The notes: generated by a model not told the origin, from the sequence alone. 64,000 nucleotides of DNA from Mesorhizobium carmichaelinearum (GCF_900199455.1 NZ_FZQR01000008.1:62001-126000), one strand, 5' to 3'; positions 51,041-60,195 are shown, numbered from the stretch's first letter. Numbers and translations: made by a program.

Positions 51041-52480
51041 ATGACCATCCACGGCATCTCGCCTGACGTTCTCGCCGCCCTGGAGCATGTGCTGGGGCAG
51101 AACGGCGTGGCCGCCGATGCGGCCGACATGGCGAAATACCTCGTGGACTGGTCCGGCGATCATCATGGCGGCGCGCTTGCCGTGCTGAAGCCGGCGTCAG
51201 TCGCCGAGGTCCAGGCCGCGGTGCGGCTGTGCGGCAGGCTTGGGCTGGCGATGATCCCGCAAGGCGGCAACACCGGGCTTGTCGCGGGTGCGATCGACAT
51301 CGGCACGGCCGACGGCGCGGTGATCATCAGCCTGGAGCGGCTGAACAGGATCCGCCTCGTCGACGCCGACAATTTCATCCTGCAGGCCGACGCCGGCTGC
51401 ATCCTGCAGCACATCAAGGATGTATCAGAGGAGCAGGACTGCCTGTTTCCGCTGGCGCTCGGCGCGCAAGGCAGCTGCCAGATCGGCGGCAATGCCGCCA
51501 GCAATGCCGGCGGCGTCAACGTGCTGCGCTACGGCATGGCCCGCGACCTCATTGTCGGCCTGGAAGTGGTGCTGCCGGACGGCGAACTGTGGAGCGGCTT
51601 TTCCGGCCTGCGCAAGGACAACCGTGGTTACGACCTGAAGCAGCTTTTCATCGGCGCCGAGGGTACGCTGGGCATCATCACCGGCGTCGAGGTCAAACTG
51701 TTTCCGAGACCCGGCAAGGTCGATACGGCGTATCTGGGGCTTCCTTCATTCGAAGCGGCGATCACACTGTTCAAACAAGCCCGGCGCCAATGCTCCGACC
51801 TGATATCCGCTTTCGAGATCATCGGCGCGGAATGCGTGGAGCTGGTGCGTCTCCTCGACCCGAACATCGTTGCGCCGGTCACGGCCCCTGTCCATGTGCT
51901 GATCGAATTGTCGTCGAGTGCCGCGATCGATTTGCGCAGCCTGCTGGTGAATTTCCTTGCCGGCACGATGGAAGAAGAACTGGTCACCGATGCCGTTCTG
52001 GCCGAGAGCGGCGCACAGGCCAGGACGTTCTGGGCCATCCGCGAAGGGCTGGTCGAGGGCCAGGCCAAGCGCGGGTACCATGTGCGCACCGATCTTTCGG
52101 TGCGTATCTCCGACATCCCCATGCTCATCGCCCAGGCCCGCGATTTTATCGCGCAGGGGCACCCCGGCTGGATCTCACAGGCCTATGGGCACGCGGGCGA
52201 CGGCAACATCCATTTCAACGTGCTGCCGCCGCTCGACCTTGCCGAGTCCGACGCCCGCGCCAGGGGCATCACCATCACCGCCGGGCTGTACGACATCACC
52301 AACGCCCTCGGCGGCTCGATCAGCGCCGAGCATGGCATCGGGCGCACCCGTCAGCGTGTCTATTGGGCTGGAATGTCCGCTGTCCAGCGCCGGCTCGTGA
52401 GCACACTGAAAGATGCGCTCGATCCGGACAGGCTGATGAACCCCGGCTGCCTCTTTCCCGCGACGGAGACTTCTTCATGA
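51041..52480 (+). CDS. FAD-linked oxidase (GlcD / D-2-hydroxyacid dehydrogenase type)
   Basis: This encodes 479 residues. The N-terminal PCMH-type FAD domain has IPQGGNTGLVAGAI, LPLALGAQGSCQIGG-like GGNAASNAGGVNVLRYG and FIGAEGTLGIITGVEVKLF. The C-terminal FAD-oxidase domain has YGHAGDGNIHFNVL and GGSISAEHGIGRTR, the usual metal- and carboxylate-binding motifs. It oxidises a D-2-hydroxyacid such as lactate, glycolate or 2-hydroxyglutarate. It opens an operon with a GntR regulator, VOC protein and ABC importer, so its substrate is probably what the importer brings in or a product of it. Confidence 0.9.
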   Translation: MTIHGISPDVLAALEHVLGQNGVAADAADMAKYLVDWSGDHHGGALAVLKPASVAEVQAAVRLCGRLGLAMIPQGGNTGLVAGAIDIGTADGAVIISLERLNRIRLVDADNFILQADAGCILQHIKDVSEEQDCLFPLALGAQGSCQIGGNAASNAGGVNVLRYGMARDLIVGLEVVLPDGELWSGFSGLRKDNRGYDLKQLFIGAEGTLGIITGVEVKLFPRPGKVDTAYLGLPSFEAAITLFKQARRQCSDLISAFEIIGAECVELVRLLDPNIVAPVTAPVHVLIELSSSAAIDLRSLLVNFLAGTMEEELVTDAVLAESGAQARTFWAIREGLVEGQAKRGYHVRTDLSVRISDIPMLIAQARDFIAQGHPGWISQAYGHAGDGNIHFNVLPPLDLAESDARARGITITAGLYDITNALGGSISAEHGIGRTRQRVYWAGMSAVQRRLVSTLKDALDPDRLMNPGCLFPATETSS

Positions 52481-53220
52481 AACAAAGACTGGCCGCCATC
52501 GGCACTGTCGAAGCGCTGCCGCACCGGGTCGCGGCGTTCCTCAGTCGCGAGATCGAGTCCGGCGACCTCAATCCGGGCAGCTTGCTGCCGACGGAGCAGC
52601 AGCTTTCGGAGAAATTCGGCGTCAGCCGCAACGTCGTGCGCGAGGCGATCGCGCAATTGCGTGCCGACGGCATGGTGGAGGCGCGGCAAGGCATCGGCTC
52701 CTTCGTCCTGGCCCCGGAACAGCGCGCGGCGATCCGCATCGACCGCGAGACGCTGAAAGAAGGGCAGAACATGCAGCGGCTCTTCGAGCTGCGTTGCATC
52801 CTCGAGGCGGAATCCGCCGCCCTTGCCGCCGAACGCCGCGACCAGGAGCATCTCGACGCCATCAAGGCCGCCCTCGACCGCATGAGCGGCGAGGAACGCT
52901 GGGAGGACGGCAGCATCGACGCCGATCTGCTGTTCCATCGCGAAATCGCCCGGGCGACGGGCAACAGCTACATCCACACCTTCATTTCCTTCGTCTGCGA
53001 ACAGATCCGCCGCTCGATCTATTACGCGCGGCAGACCAACCCCCTGCATGATCTGGTGGAAGTCAATGTCGGTGAGCATGTGCGCATCTATGAAGCGCTG
53101 GTCGCCGGCGACCCGGCAAAAGCCGAGGCCGCGATGCGCGCGCACATTATCGGCGCGGCCAACCGTGTCGGCGTCAAGCTGCCGTCTGCTCGGGGCGAAC
53201 GCACCGGCGGAGGGAAATGA
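52477..53220 (+). CDS. FadR-subfamily GntR transcription regulator
   Basis: This encodes 247 residues. The winged helix-turn-helix is at about 15-80 (LNPGSLLPTEQQLSEKFGVS, RNVVREAIAQLRADGMVEAR, QGIGSFVL) and the FCD ligand-binding domain at about 95-235 (LFELRCILEAESAALAAERR, DLLFHREIARATGN with metal-site Asp/His, and EHVRIYEALVAGD). The ATG at 52477 overlaps the stop of the oxidase gene, so the regulator is co-translated with its probable targets. The effector is probably a hydroxyacid or related carboxylate. Confidence 0.9.
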   Translation: MKQRLAAIGTVEALPHRVAAFLSREIESGDLNPGSLLPTEQQLSEKFGVSRNVVREAIAQLRADGMVEARQGIGSFVLAPEQRAAIRIDRETLKEGQNMQRLFELRCILEAESAALAAERRDQEHLDAIKAALDRMSGEERWEDGSIDADLLFHREIARATGNSYIHTFISFVCEQIRRSIYYARQTNPLHDLVEVNVGEHVRIYEALVAGDPAKAEAAMRAHIIGAANRVGVKLPSARGERTGGGK

Positions 53221-53660
53221 GCATGGCTGTCGCCAGCATCACCCGCATCTCCGACGTTTGCCTTCTCGTCGAGAATATCGAGCGGACGGTTGAGTTCTAT
53301 GTCGACAAGCTCGGCTTTCGCCTGCGCCGCCGCGCCGAGGGTTTCGCCGACTTCCACAGCGAGGGCGTGACGCTGGCCGCCTGGGAGATCGACCATATCG
53401 GCCAGCATGCCGGCGTCTCCAAGCTGAAGTCGCCGCGCCATGCGCACAAGGTCTGTGTCGCCGTCCAGCTCGACACGCCTGATGAGATCGACCGGCTGCA
53501 TGCCGAGCTGACGGCGAAGGGTGTGCCGTTTTATGGCCCGCCCGAAAACTATGTCTGGAATGCGCGCTGCGCCTATTTCACCGACCCGGACGACACGCTT
53601 TGGGAACTCTACGCCTGGCTCGACGGCGGCCCTGGCGACTACCACGACGAACAGCCGTAG
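53217..53660 (+). CDS. VOC (glyoxalase/dioxygenase superfamily) protein
   Basis: This encodes 147 residues of one VOC unit: ISDVCLLVENIERTVEFYVD, KLGFRLRRR then ADFHSEGVTLAAWEIDHIGQ and the C-terminal CAYFTDPDDTLWELYAW, where the final Glu is the usual metal ligand. It starts at an ATGA overlap with the regulator gene. It may isomerise, cleave or sequester a small metabolite of the operon's pathway. No specific activity can be assigned. Confidence 0.87.
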   Translation: MSMAVASITRISDVCLLVENIERTVEFYVDKLGFRLRRRAEGFADFHSEGVTLAAWEIDHIGQHAGVSKLKSPRHAHKVCVAVQLDTPDEIDRLHAELTAKGVPFYGPPENYVWNARCAYFTDPDDTLWELYAWLDGGPGDYHDEQP

Positions 53661-53725
53661 ACCACCCGCGCCAAGGGAACGGCGCGCAATGAAGAGACGA
53701 GACAGTCTTGCAACAGGAGCGAAAA

Positions 53726-54772
53726 ATGAATGGGAATTTCGACATAAACCGCCGCAGCTTCATGAAGTCGGGCCTGGCGGCTGTTGCCGTGGCGTCGGGC
53801 GGAATGCAGCTGGCGCTGACCCCAGGCGCGAAGGCCGCCGGCAAGGTCGTCATCCAGTATGACTGGCTGATGTCCAACGGCCAGATCGGCGACATCGCCG
53901 CCGTCGCCAATGGCTACTTCAAGGATGCCGGGCTCGAGGTGGAATTCAGCCCAGGCGGGCCGAACGCCTCGACGGTGCCGCCGGTGATTTCGGGCGCGGC
54001 ACAGCTTGGCCAATTCTCCGAAACGCCACAGCTGTTCGCCGCGCGCGCCAGCGGCGTGCCGGTGAAGATCATCGCTTGCGGCTTCCGCACCGGCCCCTAC
54101 GCGCTCACCTCAAAGGCCTCGAATCCGATCAAGGGCGTGGCCGACCTCAAGGGCAAGAAGATCGGCATCCAGCCGACGGCGCGCTTCGTCATGGATGAGA
54201 TCCTGGCCAAGAATGGCATCAGCGCATCCGATGTCACCGTCATCAATGTCGGCTTCGACAAGGGACCGCTGGTGCGTGGCGATGTCGACGCCATTGGTGG
54301 CTGGATCACCAACACGCAGGCGCTCAGCGTCGTTGGCGACGACCGCATCGACCTTCTGGTGCGCGACCTCGGCCTGAATTCCTATGCCGATGTCTATTTC
54401 GCCACCGACGCGGCGATCGAAAAGGACCCGGGCACGCTGGTCAAATTCATCGGCGCGGTCGCCAAGGGCTGGGGTTGGGTGCATGCCAACCCGCAGGAGG
54501 CGGTGAAGAAGATGGTCGCCGCCTACCCCGAAATGGACCTCGGCTGGGAAGAGAAGACCGTCAACCTCGTGCTCAAACTCTCCTTCGACGGCGCGACGGC
54601 CAAGGACGGCTGGGGCACGTTCGACCCCGCCTCGATCGAAGAGCAGCTGGCGCTGCTCGACAAGGTCGGTCAGTACCCGAACGGACGTCCGAAGGCGGCC
54701 GACGTCTACACCACCAAGATCCTCGAACTTTCGGCTGCCGACCGGCCGAAGCTCGACGCGCCCGCCGCCTGA
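53726..54772 (+). CDS. NitT/TauT-type ABC substrate-binding protein
   Basis: This encodes 348 residues. A twin-arginine signal (INRRSFMKSGLAAVAVASGG) leads to a type 2 periplasmic binding fold of the NMT1/THI5-like family (VVIQYDWLMSNGQIGDIAAV, GGPNASTVPPVISGAAQLGQ, GKKIGIQPTARFVMDEILAK). It captures the ligand in the periplasm for the ATPase and permease that follow. AGGAG sits just before the ATG at 53726. Ligands of this family include sulfonates, nitrate, and pyrimidine or aromatic precursors; this one is not identified. Confidence 0.9.
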   Translation: MNGNFDINRRSFMKSGLAAVAVASGGMQLALTPGAKAAGKVVIQYDWLMSNGQIGDIAAVANGYFKDAGLEVEFSPGGPNASTVPPVISGAAQLGQFSETPQLFAARASGVPVKIIACGFRTGPYALTSKASNPIKGVADLKGKKIGIQPTARFVMDEILAKNGISASDVTVINVGFDKGPLVRGDVDAIGGWITNTQALSVVGDDRIDLLVRDLGLNSYADVYFATDAAIEKDPGTLVKFIGAVAKGWGWVHANPQEAVKKMVAAYPEMDLGWEEKTVNLVLKLSFDGATAKDGWGTFDPASIEEQLALLDKVGQYPNGRPKAADVYTTKILELSAADRPKLDAPAA

Positions 54773-55545
54773 TGGCGAACGCGATCGAAGCCAGCAGGCT
54801 GGATGTCGGCTATGGCGGCCGCCAGGCGGCCGTCAAGGTGCTTTCCGGCCTCGACCTCAGCGTCGAGGCCGGCTCCTTCCTGTCGATCCTAGGGCCGTCC
54901 GGCTGCGGCAAGTCGACCTTGCTGCGCGTGGTCGCCGACCTGCTCGACCCGCTCGGCGGCACGATCCGCGTGCTTGGCGACACGCCGCATGCGGTGCGCT
55001 CGCGCCGCGATGTCGGCTTCGTCTTCCAGGATTCGACCCTGCTGCCCTGGCGCACGGTGCGCGACAATGTGCGCCTGCCGCTTGGCGTCGGGCAAGGCAG
55101 CCTGACGCGGAAAATCGAGGACCGTAGCGACGAATTGCTGGAATTGATGGGGCTGGCCGGCTTTGGCGAACGCCTGCCTCATCAGTTGTCCGGCGGCCAG
55201 CGCCAGCGTGTGGCGATTGCCCGCGCCTTGCTTGGCCAACCGAAGCTGCTGCTCATGGACGAACCGTTCGGGGCGCTCGACGAAATCACCCGCGATCGCC
55301 TAAATGACGAGCTTCTCAATCTGTGGCGGCGCACCGGCACGACGATCCTGTTCGTCACCCACTCGATTGCCGAAGCCGCCTATCTCGGTGAACGGGTTGT
55401 CGTTCTGGCCGCCAATCCGGGGCGGCTGATCAGGGATTTGGACCTGCGGCCGCTCAAGCAGGACGGCAACCGCTGCACGCGCGAAGACCCGGCGATCGTC
55501 GCCGCAATGGCGGAACTGCGGACCGCGCTGGAGCAGGCATCATGA
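54772..55545 (+). CDS. NitT/TauT-type ABC ATP-binding protein
   Basis: This encodes 257 residues. Walker A GPSGCGKST (about 41-49), Q-loop VFQDSTLLPW, signature LSGGQRQRVAIARAL and Walker B LLLMDEPFGALDE are intact. The ATG overlaps the TGA of the binding-protein gene (TGATG), and its own stop overlaps the permease start. It powers uptake at the inner membrane. Confidence 0.93.
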   Translation: MANAIEASRLDVGYGGRQAAVKVLSGLDLSVEAGSFLSILGPSGCGKSTLLRVVADLLDPLGGTIRVLGDTPHAVRSRRDVGFVFQDSTLLPWRTVRDNVRLPLGVGQGSLTRKIEDRSDELLELMGLAGFGERLPHQLSGGQRQRVAIARALLGQPKLLLMDEPFGALDEITRDRLNDELLNLWRRTGTTILFVTHSIAEAAYLGERVVVLAANPGRLIRDLDLRPLKQDGNRCTREDPAIVAAMAELRTALEQAS

Positions 55546-56297
55546 GGCCCGCACCGCTCTCGCCGCAAATGGCAATAGCCCTGCCCGTTCTCGGCGCGGC
55601 GTCACTGCTTCTCGCCTGGCAGTATCTGCTGCCGCTGCTCGGCGTGCCGGCCTATATCGTGCCGACCCCGACCGCAATCTTCGGCGTCTTCCAGAAGAAT
55701 TTCGCGCTGCTTATGGACAATCTCAGGCCGACGCTAATCGAGGCGCTGGCCGGCTTCGTCATCGGCAATCTTGCCGCCGTGCTGCTGGCGGTCCTGTTCG
55801 TGCACAACCGCATCCTGCAGGCCACCTATTTCCCGATCGTGCTGTTCTTCAACACGATTCCGATCCTGGCGTTGTCGCCGATCATCATCCTGATCTTCGG
55901 GCTCGGCATGACGCCGAAGATCGTCATCGCGGCGGTGATCTGCTTCTTCCCGACGCTGGTGAACATGATCCGCGGCCTGGATTCGGCGAGCGACAATGAG
56001 CACGAGCTGTTCCGTGTGCTGTCGGCGACCCGTTCGGAGATTTTCTGGAGCCTGCGGCTGCCGCGCGCGCTGCCGATGCTGTTCTCCTCGCTCAGGATTG
56101 CTTCAGCAACGGCAGTTATTGGCGCCATCGTCGGCGAATGGATCGGTTCGGACAAGGGCCTCGGCGCGCTGATCATCCAGGCGAGCTTCAATTACCAGTC
56201 GGACCGGCTTTACGCCGCGATCGTGCTGTCGTCCTGTCTGTCGATCGTGCTGTTCTGTGCCGTGGTGCTGGTCGAACGCCGGGTCATCAAATACTGA
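55542..56297 (+). CDS. NitT/TauT-type ABC permease
   Basis: This encodes 251 residues with about six membrane helices and the EAA loop of the BPD_transp_1 family (ELFRVLSATRSEIFWSLRLP, then RALPMLFSSLRIA). It pairs with the preceding ATPase and binding protein. This is the last gene of the operon; a family A intergenic repeat begins four bases after the stop. Confidence 0.92.
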   Translation: MRPAPLSPQMAIALPVLGAASLLLAWQYLLPLLGVPAYIVPTPTAIFGVFQKNFALLMDNLRPTLIEALAGFVIGNLAAVLLAVLFVHNRILQATYFPIVLFFNTIPILALSPIIILIFGLGMTPKIVIAAVICFFPTLVNMIRGLDSASDNEHELFRVLSATRSEIFWSLRLPRALPMLFSSLRIASATAVIGAIVGEWIGSDKGLGALIIQASFNYQSDRLYAAIVLSSCLSIVLFCAVVLVERRVIKY

Positions 56298-56300
56298 CCA

Positions 56301-56360
56301 GAGCAATTCCAGGAAAAGTGTGAGCGGTTTTCCGTCGGGAATTGCGTCAAATCAATCTAG
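56301..56360. repeat. Intergenic repeat family A, copy 3 (inverted)
   Basis: GAGCAATTCCAGGAAAAGTG followed by TGAGCGGTTTTCCGTCGGGA and ATTGCGTCAA is the reverse complement of the core at 36121-36180 and 1041-1117. It lies between the permease gene and the convergent M20 hydrolase gene. Confidence 0.75.
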
Positions 56361-56414
56361 GCATGTCATCGGCTCGTGCAAGCCTTGCAAGAGCCGATCT
56401 TTGGATCGCTTTGA

Positions 56415-57647
56415 TCAGTCGGTATTTTCCGGCTGCGCCGACAGAAATCTGGTCGCCGCCGCAACCAGTGTGGCCGCGCCAATTTTTAGCGCCGCCTCAT
56501 CGACGCGAAATTTGGGATGGTGGAGCGGAAAGACCGATCCGACCGCCTCGTTGCGGATGCCGAGCCGGAAATAAACCGACGGGCGCTTCTCGCTGTAGTA
56601 GCCAAAATCGTCGGCAATGGTCCATCCGGGCGTGTTGAGGACATTGTCGGCGCCGACGCAGGCCTTGCCGCTGGCGGCAATCAGTTCGCTCATCTCGCCG
56701 TCATTGACGACCCCCGGCTCGCCCTTGTGGATGGCGAGCTCCACGCTGGCGCCGTGGCTCGCCGCAATGCCCTCCAGGATTTCGCGAACGCGCCGCCAGG
56801 CCTGTTCGCGGGTCGCGTTGCTGCCGCTGCGGATGGTGCCTTTCAAGCTAACCTTGCCGGCGATGACATTGTAGGCGCTGCCGCCATTGATGCCGGTGAC
56901 TGAAATGACCAGCGGATCGTAAGGATCGATCTCGCGCGAAACGATCTTCTGCAATTCGCCGACCATGGAGCAGGCCACGACAATCGCATCGATGCCCTCA
57001 TAGGGCTTTGCCGCGTGGGCCGCCTCGCCGATGACGATGGCGTCGAACGTATCGCATGCCAGCGTGTAGGGCCCCGAACGGACCGCGATCTTGCCGGATG
57101 GCGTATAGGGGTCGACGTGAAGGCAGATCGCGGCGTCGATATCATCGAGCAGCCCCTCTTCCACCACGCGTTTGCCGCCCGAGGGCGAGTCTTCTTCGGC
57201 CGGCTGGAAGATCAGGCGGACGGTTCCGCCAAAATCAGCTCTTGATCGATGGAGATGCGCGGCAACCGCGAAGCCCATCGAGGCATGGGCGTCGTGGCCG
57301 CAGGCATGCATCACGCCGGGATTGGCCGACGCATAATCGACACCGGACTCTTCTTCGATGGGCAACGCATCGATATCGGCGCGAATGGCAATCTTCCGGT
57401 TCGACGGCTTGCCGGTGCCGACAATATCGACGGCCAGGCCAAAGCCCGCGACGTCGCGAATGTCTGATATCCCCTCGCCGGCCAGCATTTGCCGGAGATA
57501 ACGCTGCGTGTTGGCTTCGCGGTTGGAAAGCTCCGGATTGCGGTGCAGATGGCGCCGTATCTCGATCATCTGGTCGAGGATGCCGGCGTCTATATCGACT
57601 GCACTTGCAGCATCGGCTGTGACGACCGAACCTTCAGGATTTGACAT
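56415..57647 (-). CDS. M20-family amidohydrolase
   Basis: This encodes 410 residues of the carboxypeptidase/aminoacylase group (IAA-amino acid hydrolase-like). Metal-site motifs are HACGHDAHASMGF, FQPAEEDSPSGGKRVVEEGL and the C-terminal HHPKF, so the di-metal site should be intact; a dimerisation lid (about 190-300) is present. It removes an acyl group from an N-acylated amino acid or related amide. Its start overlaps the end of the M24 gene by 14 bases, so they act in one pathway. Confidence 0.9.
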   Translation of the reverse strand: MSNPEGSVVTADAASAVDIDAGILDQMIEIRRHLHRNPELSNREANTQRYLRQMLAGEGISDIRDVAGFGLAVDIVGTGKPSNRKIAIRADIDALPIEEESGVDYASANPGVMHACGHDAHASMGFAVAAHLHRSRADFGGTVRLIFQPAEEDSPSGGKRVVEEGLLDDIDAAICLHVDPYTPSGKIAVRSGPYTLACDTFDAIVIGEAAHAAKPYEGIDAIVVACSMVGELQKIVSREIDPYDPLVISVTGINGGSAYNVIAGKVSLKGTIRSGSNATREQAWRRVREILEGIAASHGASVELAIHKGEPGVVNDGEMSELIAASGKACVGADNVLNTPGWTIADDFGYYSEKRPSVYFRLGIRNEAVGSVFPLHHPKFRVDEAALKIGAATLVAAATRFLSAQPENTD

Positions 57648-58812
57648 GGATCTCTCGCGGGAACTTTGTCAGCGTCTCATGGCCGGTTTCAGTGACCAGA
57701 ATGGTCTCGCTGATCTCGATCCCCCAGCCATCCATCCACATGCCGAGGATGGAATGAATGACGTTGCCGGGTTGAAGCACCGTCTTGTCGCCTGGCCTGA
57801 GGCTGATCGTGTGTTCGCCCCAATCCGGCGGATAGGCGACGCCGATGGAATAGCCGATGCGCGACTCCTTCTTCAGCCCGTAGCGCTGGATGACCTTGCG
57901 CCATGCAGCTTCGACTGCTTCGGCTGATGTTCCCGGCCTGACCGCATCGAGCACCGCGTCCATGCCCTCGATCACCGCCTTTGCCGTATCCGCGACACGC
58001 GTCGGCGTCTTGCCAAGCTGTATTGTTCTCGCCAGCCCGGCGGCATAGCGGCGGCACACGCCGGCAAGTTCCAGCGCAATCGTCTCGTTCTCTCCAAACC
58101 GCCGGTCGCTCCACATGATGTGCGGGGCCGAGGCATTCTCGCCGCCGAGGATTGTCGGTGGAAGGGCCGTGATGTCGCCGGCAAAGTCAGGACTGCCGGC
58201 GATCTGCGCCGCCTGAATGGCGGCAATCGCATCGCACTCGCGCACGCCAGGCGCGATCACCTCGAAGGCCCGTGCCACCGCCGCTTCGGCCAGGGTCGAC
58301 GCCTTGCGCAGATACGCGATCTCGGGTGCCGATTTGACCGCACGGATCCAGTTCACCAGCAGATCGGCATCGTGCCATTTCGCATTGGGAAGTCCGGCTA
58401 CCAGCCGGGCATGCGCTTTCGGTGAGAAATAATAGGCTTCGAGTTCGATGCCGATATGCCTGTTTCCCCAGCCCTTGGCGACGATCCAGTTGGCGATCCA
58501 GTCCATGGGATGGCGATCGGCACGCTGGACGTGATCTTCCGGGAAGCCAACCACATTTTCGGGCTTCATCCAGGCCGTCAGCAGACCGCCCGCCGCGTCC
58601 ATGGCGCGCCCGATCCACACCGGCTCGACCTCCTCTATGGGAATCAGCACCACCTGCGGCGTGTAGAACGACCAGCCGTCATAGCCAGTGATGTAGTGCT
58701 GGTTGGCAACGTCGTTGACGACAAGGAGTTCGAGGCCGCGCCTCGCCATCTCGGCGCGGATCTTGCGAAGCCGCTGCTGGTACTCGTCGTGGGCAAACGG
58801 CAATTCGATCAT
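57634..58812 (-). CDS. M24-family peptidase-like hydrolase, ectoine-hydrolase/creatinase-like
   Basis: This encodes 392 residues: a creatinase N-terminal domain (about 1-150) and a pita-bread domain (150-392). The N-terminal ITGYDGWSFYTPQVVLIPIE and VQRADRHPMDWIANW resemble ectoine hydrolase DoeA/EutD. The usual five metal ligands of M24 peptidases are mostly absent (ELAGVCRRYAAGLARTI in place of the Asp pair, GYSIGVAYPP in place of the His motif), as in creatinase-type enzymes. It is therefore probably a C-N hydrolase of a cyclic or guanidino compound. The ectoine uptake genes (ehu) are not nearby, so the substrate is unproven. Confidence 0.8.
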   Translation of the reverse strand: MIELPFAHDEYQQRLRKIRAEMARRGLELLVVNDVANQHYITGYDGWSFYTPQVVLIPIEEVEPVWIGRAMDAAGGLLTAWMKPENVVGFPEDHVQRADRHPMDWIANWIVAKGWGNRHIGIELEAYYFSPKAHARLVAGLPNAKWHDADLLVNWIRAVKSAPEIAYLRKASTLAEAAVARAFEVIAPGVRECDAIAAIQAAQIAGSPDFAGDITALPPTILGGENASAPHIMWSDRRFGENETIALELAGVCRRYAAGLARTIQLGKTPTRVADTAKAVIEGMDAVLDAVRPGTSAEAVEAAWRKVIQRYGLKKESRIGYSIGVAYPPDWGEHTISLRPGDKTVLQPGNVIHSILGMWMDGWGIEISETILVTETGHETLTKFPREIHVKS

Positions 58813-58957
58813 CTCTACTCCATGCTCTGTTCAACGGTTGCGAGGCTTGCTCACCATTGAAGCGGTTTCGATAGGGCGGCAATCGGCCAAGGGCGGGACG
58901 TGAACAGGTCCTCAGTCGATTAGAGCTGCGGCTCTCTCCGGGTTCGGGTTGTCATCA

Positions 58958-58990
58958 ATTTATTTTTGAATTCCATTTGACTGAATAAAT
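58958..58990. promoter_or_regulatory. Inverted repeat, candidate ROK operator
   Basis: ATTTATT at 58958-58964 and AATAAAT at 58984-58990 are perfect inverted arms separated by 19 bases, in an AT-rich patch of an otherwise GC-rich region. The site is 39 bases upstream of the chosen ROK start. AT-rich palindromes are typical ROK repressor sites. Confidence 0.5.
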
Positions 58991-59028
58991 CTTTGATGCG
59001 AACCTTGCGTCAACTGGGAGCGCAAGGC

Positions 59029-60195
59029 ATGGCATTGCGGGGGACCAATCAGGAGTTCGGGCGGCCGTACAACCGGCGCATCGTGCTGGAGTCCATCCGC
59101 CTGCATGGGCCGATCGCCCGCGGCGAGATTGCCAGCCGCGTCGGGCTCACCGTCCAGACCGTATCGACCATCGTTCGCGAACTGGAGGAACAGGGTTACA
59201 TCCTCTCCGTGCGCGAGGAACCCAAGGGCCGCGGCCTGCCGCCGGCGACGCTGCGCATCAATCCCGAGGGCGGCTATGCCGTCGGCATCCACATCACCCC
59301 GCTCGGCATCAATGCCGCTTTGATCAATCTGAGCGGCGACGTGATCGAGAGCACTTACCGCGAGGCCCCGAACGCAACGCCCGACCACGCCTTCGACCTG
59401 ATCGGGGCCATGGTGTCTGAATTGACCGGATTGCGGGCCGGCGGGCGGGTTCTCGGCGTCGGCCTGGCCCTGCCCGGACCGTTCGGTGTCGAATCCATGA
59501 GTTTCGTCGGCCCGACCACCATGACTGGCTGGAAGGATGTGGCGCTGCGCGAACGGCTGGCGGCCTCGACCGGACTGCCGGCCTTCTTCGAGACCGACAT
59601 GGCGGCCGCCGCCATGGGCGAGCGGCTCTACGGCCTCGGCGCCCAGTTCTCCGAATATTACTATCTCTATTTCGGCGTCGGCCTTGGCGGCGTCATGGTT
59701 CATGACGGCAGCGTGCAGCGTGGCGCCTGGGGAAATGCCGGCGAGGTCGGGCACATCCCTGTCGTTCCCGGCGGCGAGGCCTGTCCCTGCGGCAACAGAG
59801 GTTGCCTCGAAAGATATCTCTCGCTCGAAGCGCTCCGGCGCTGGAACGGCACAGAGGCCGATTGGGTCGCGGAAGTCGCGCCGATCTTTCACAATGCCAT
59901 CGCCGTCATCGAAAACCTGTTCGACCCTGAAACGGTCATCCTCGGCGGGCTGGCGTCCACCGACCTGCTCGAACGGCTGGCCGGTTCGACCGGCGGCCTG
60001 CACAACTCCGTCTCGGCGCGCAAGGATCGAACGACGCCCCGGGTCATGGTGGCGCGCGGCGGGCAACATTCGGTGTTGCGCGGCGCCGCCGCCCTTGCGG
60101 TTTCGGGCGTGCTGTCGCCGCGCTTCGGCCAGATGTTCGCCGCCGAGCGCGAACGCGGCCGCGATCTTCTGACAGCCAAGGAGATTGCAGCATGA
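59029..60195 (+). CDS. ROK-family transcription regulator
   Basis: This encodes 388 residues from the ATG at 59029, which has GGGAG eight bases upstream; an ATG at 58996 is an alternative but lies against the operator-like repeat. The winged helix-turn-helix (about 15-75: GPIARGEIASRVGLTVQTVS, TIVRELEEQGYILS) precedes a ROK sugar-kinase-like domain with the zinc motif GGEACPCGNRGCLERYLS near 245-262. It probably represses the sugar ABC operon it leads, with a sugar as inducer. Its stop overlaps the ATPase start. Confidence 0.92.
   Translation: MALRGTNQEFGRPYNRRIVLESIRLHGPIARGEIASRVGLTVQTVSTIVRELEEQGYILSVREEPKGRGLPPATLRINPEGGYAVGIHITPLGINAALINLSGDVIESTYREAPNATPDHAFDLIGAMVSELTGLRAGGRVLGVGLALPGPFGVESMSFVGPTTMTGWKDVALRERLAASTGLPAFFETDMAAAAMGERLYGLGAQFSEYYYLYFGVGLGGVMVHDGSVQRGAWGNAGEVGHIPVVPGGEACPCGNRGCLERYLSLEALRRWNGTEADWVAEVAPIFHNAIAVIENLFDPETVILGGLASTDLLERLAGSTGGLHNSVSARKDRTTPRVMVARGGQHSVLRGAAALAVSGVLSPRFGQMFAAERERGRDLLTAKEIAA

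Noticed and set aside
57634..58812. Standard Xaa-Pro dipeptidase
   Set aside because: The fold fits, but most M24 metal ligands are not present; a creatinase/ectoine-hydrolase-like enzyme is more likely.
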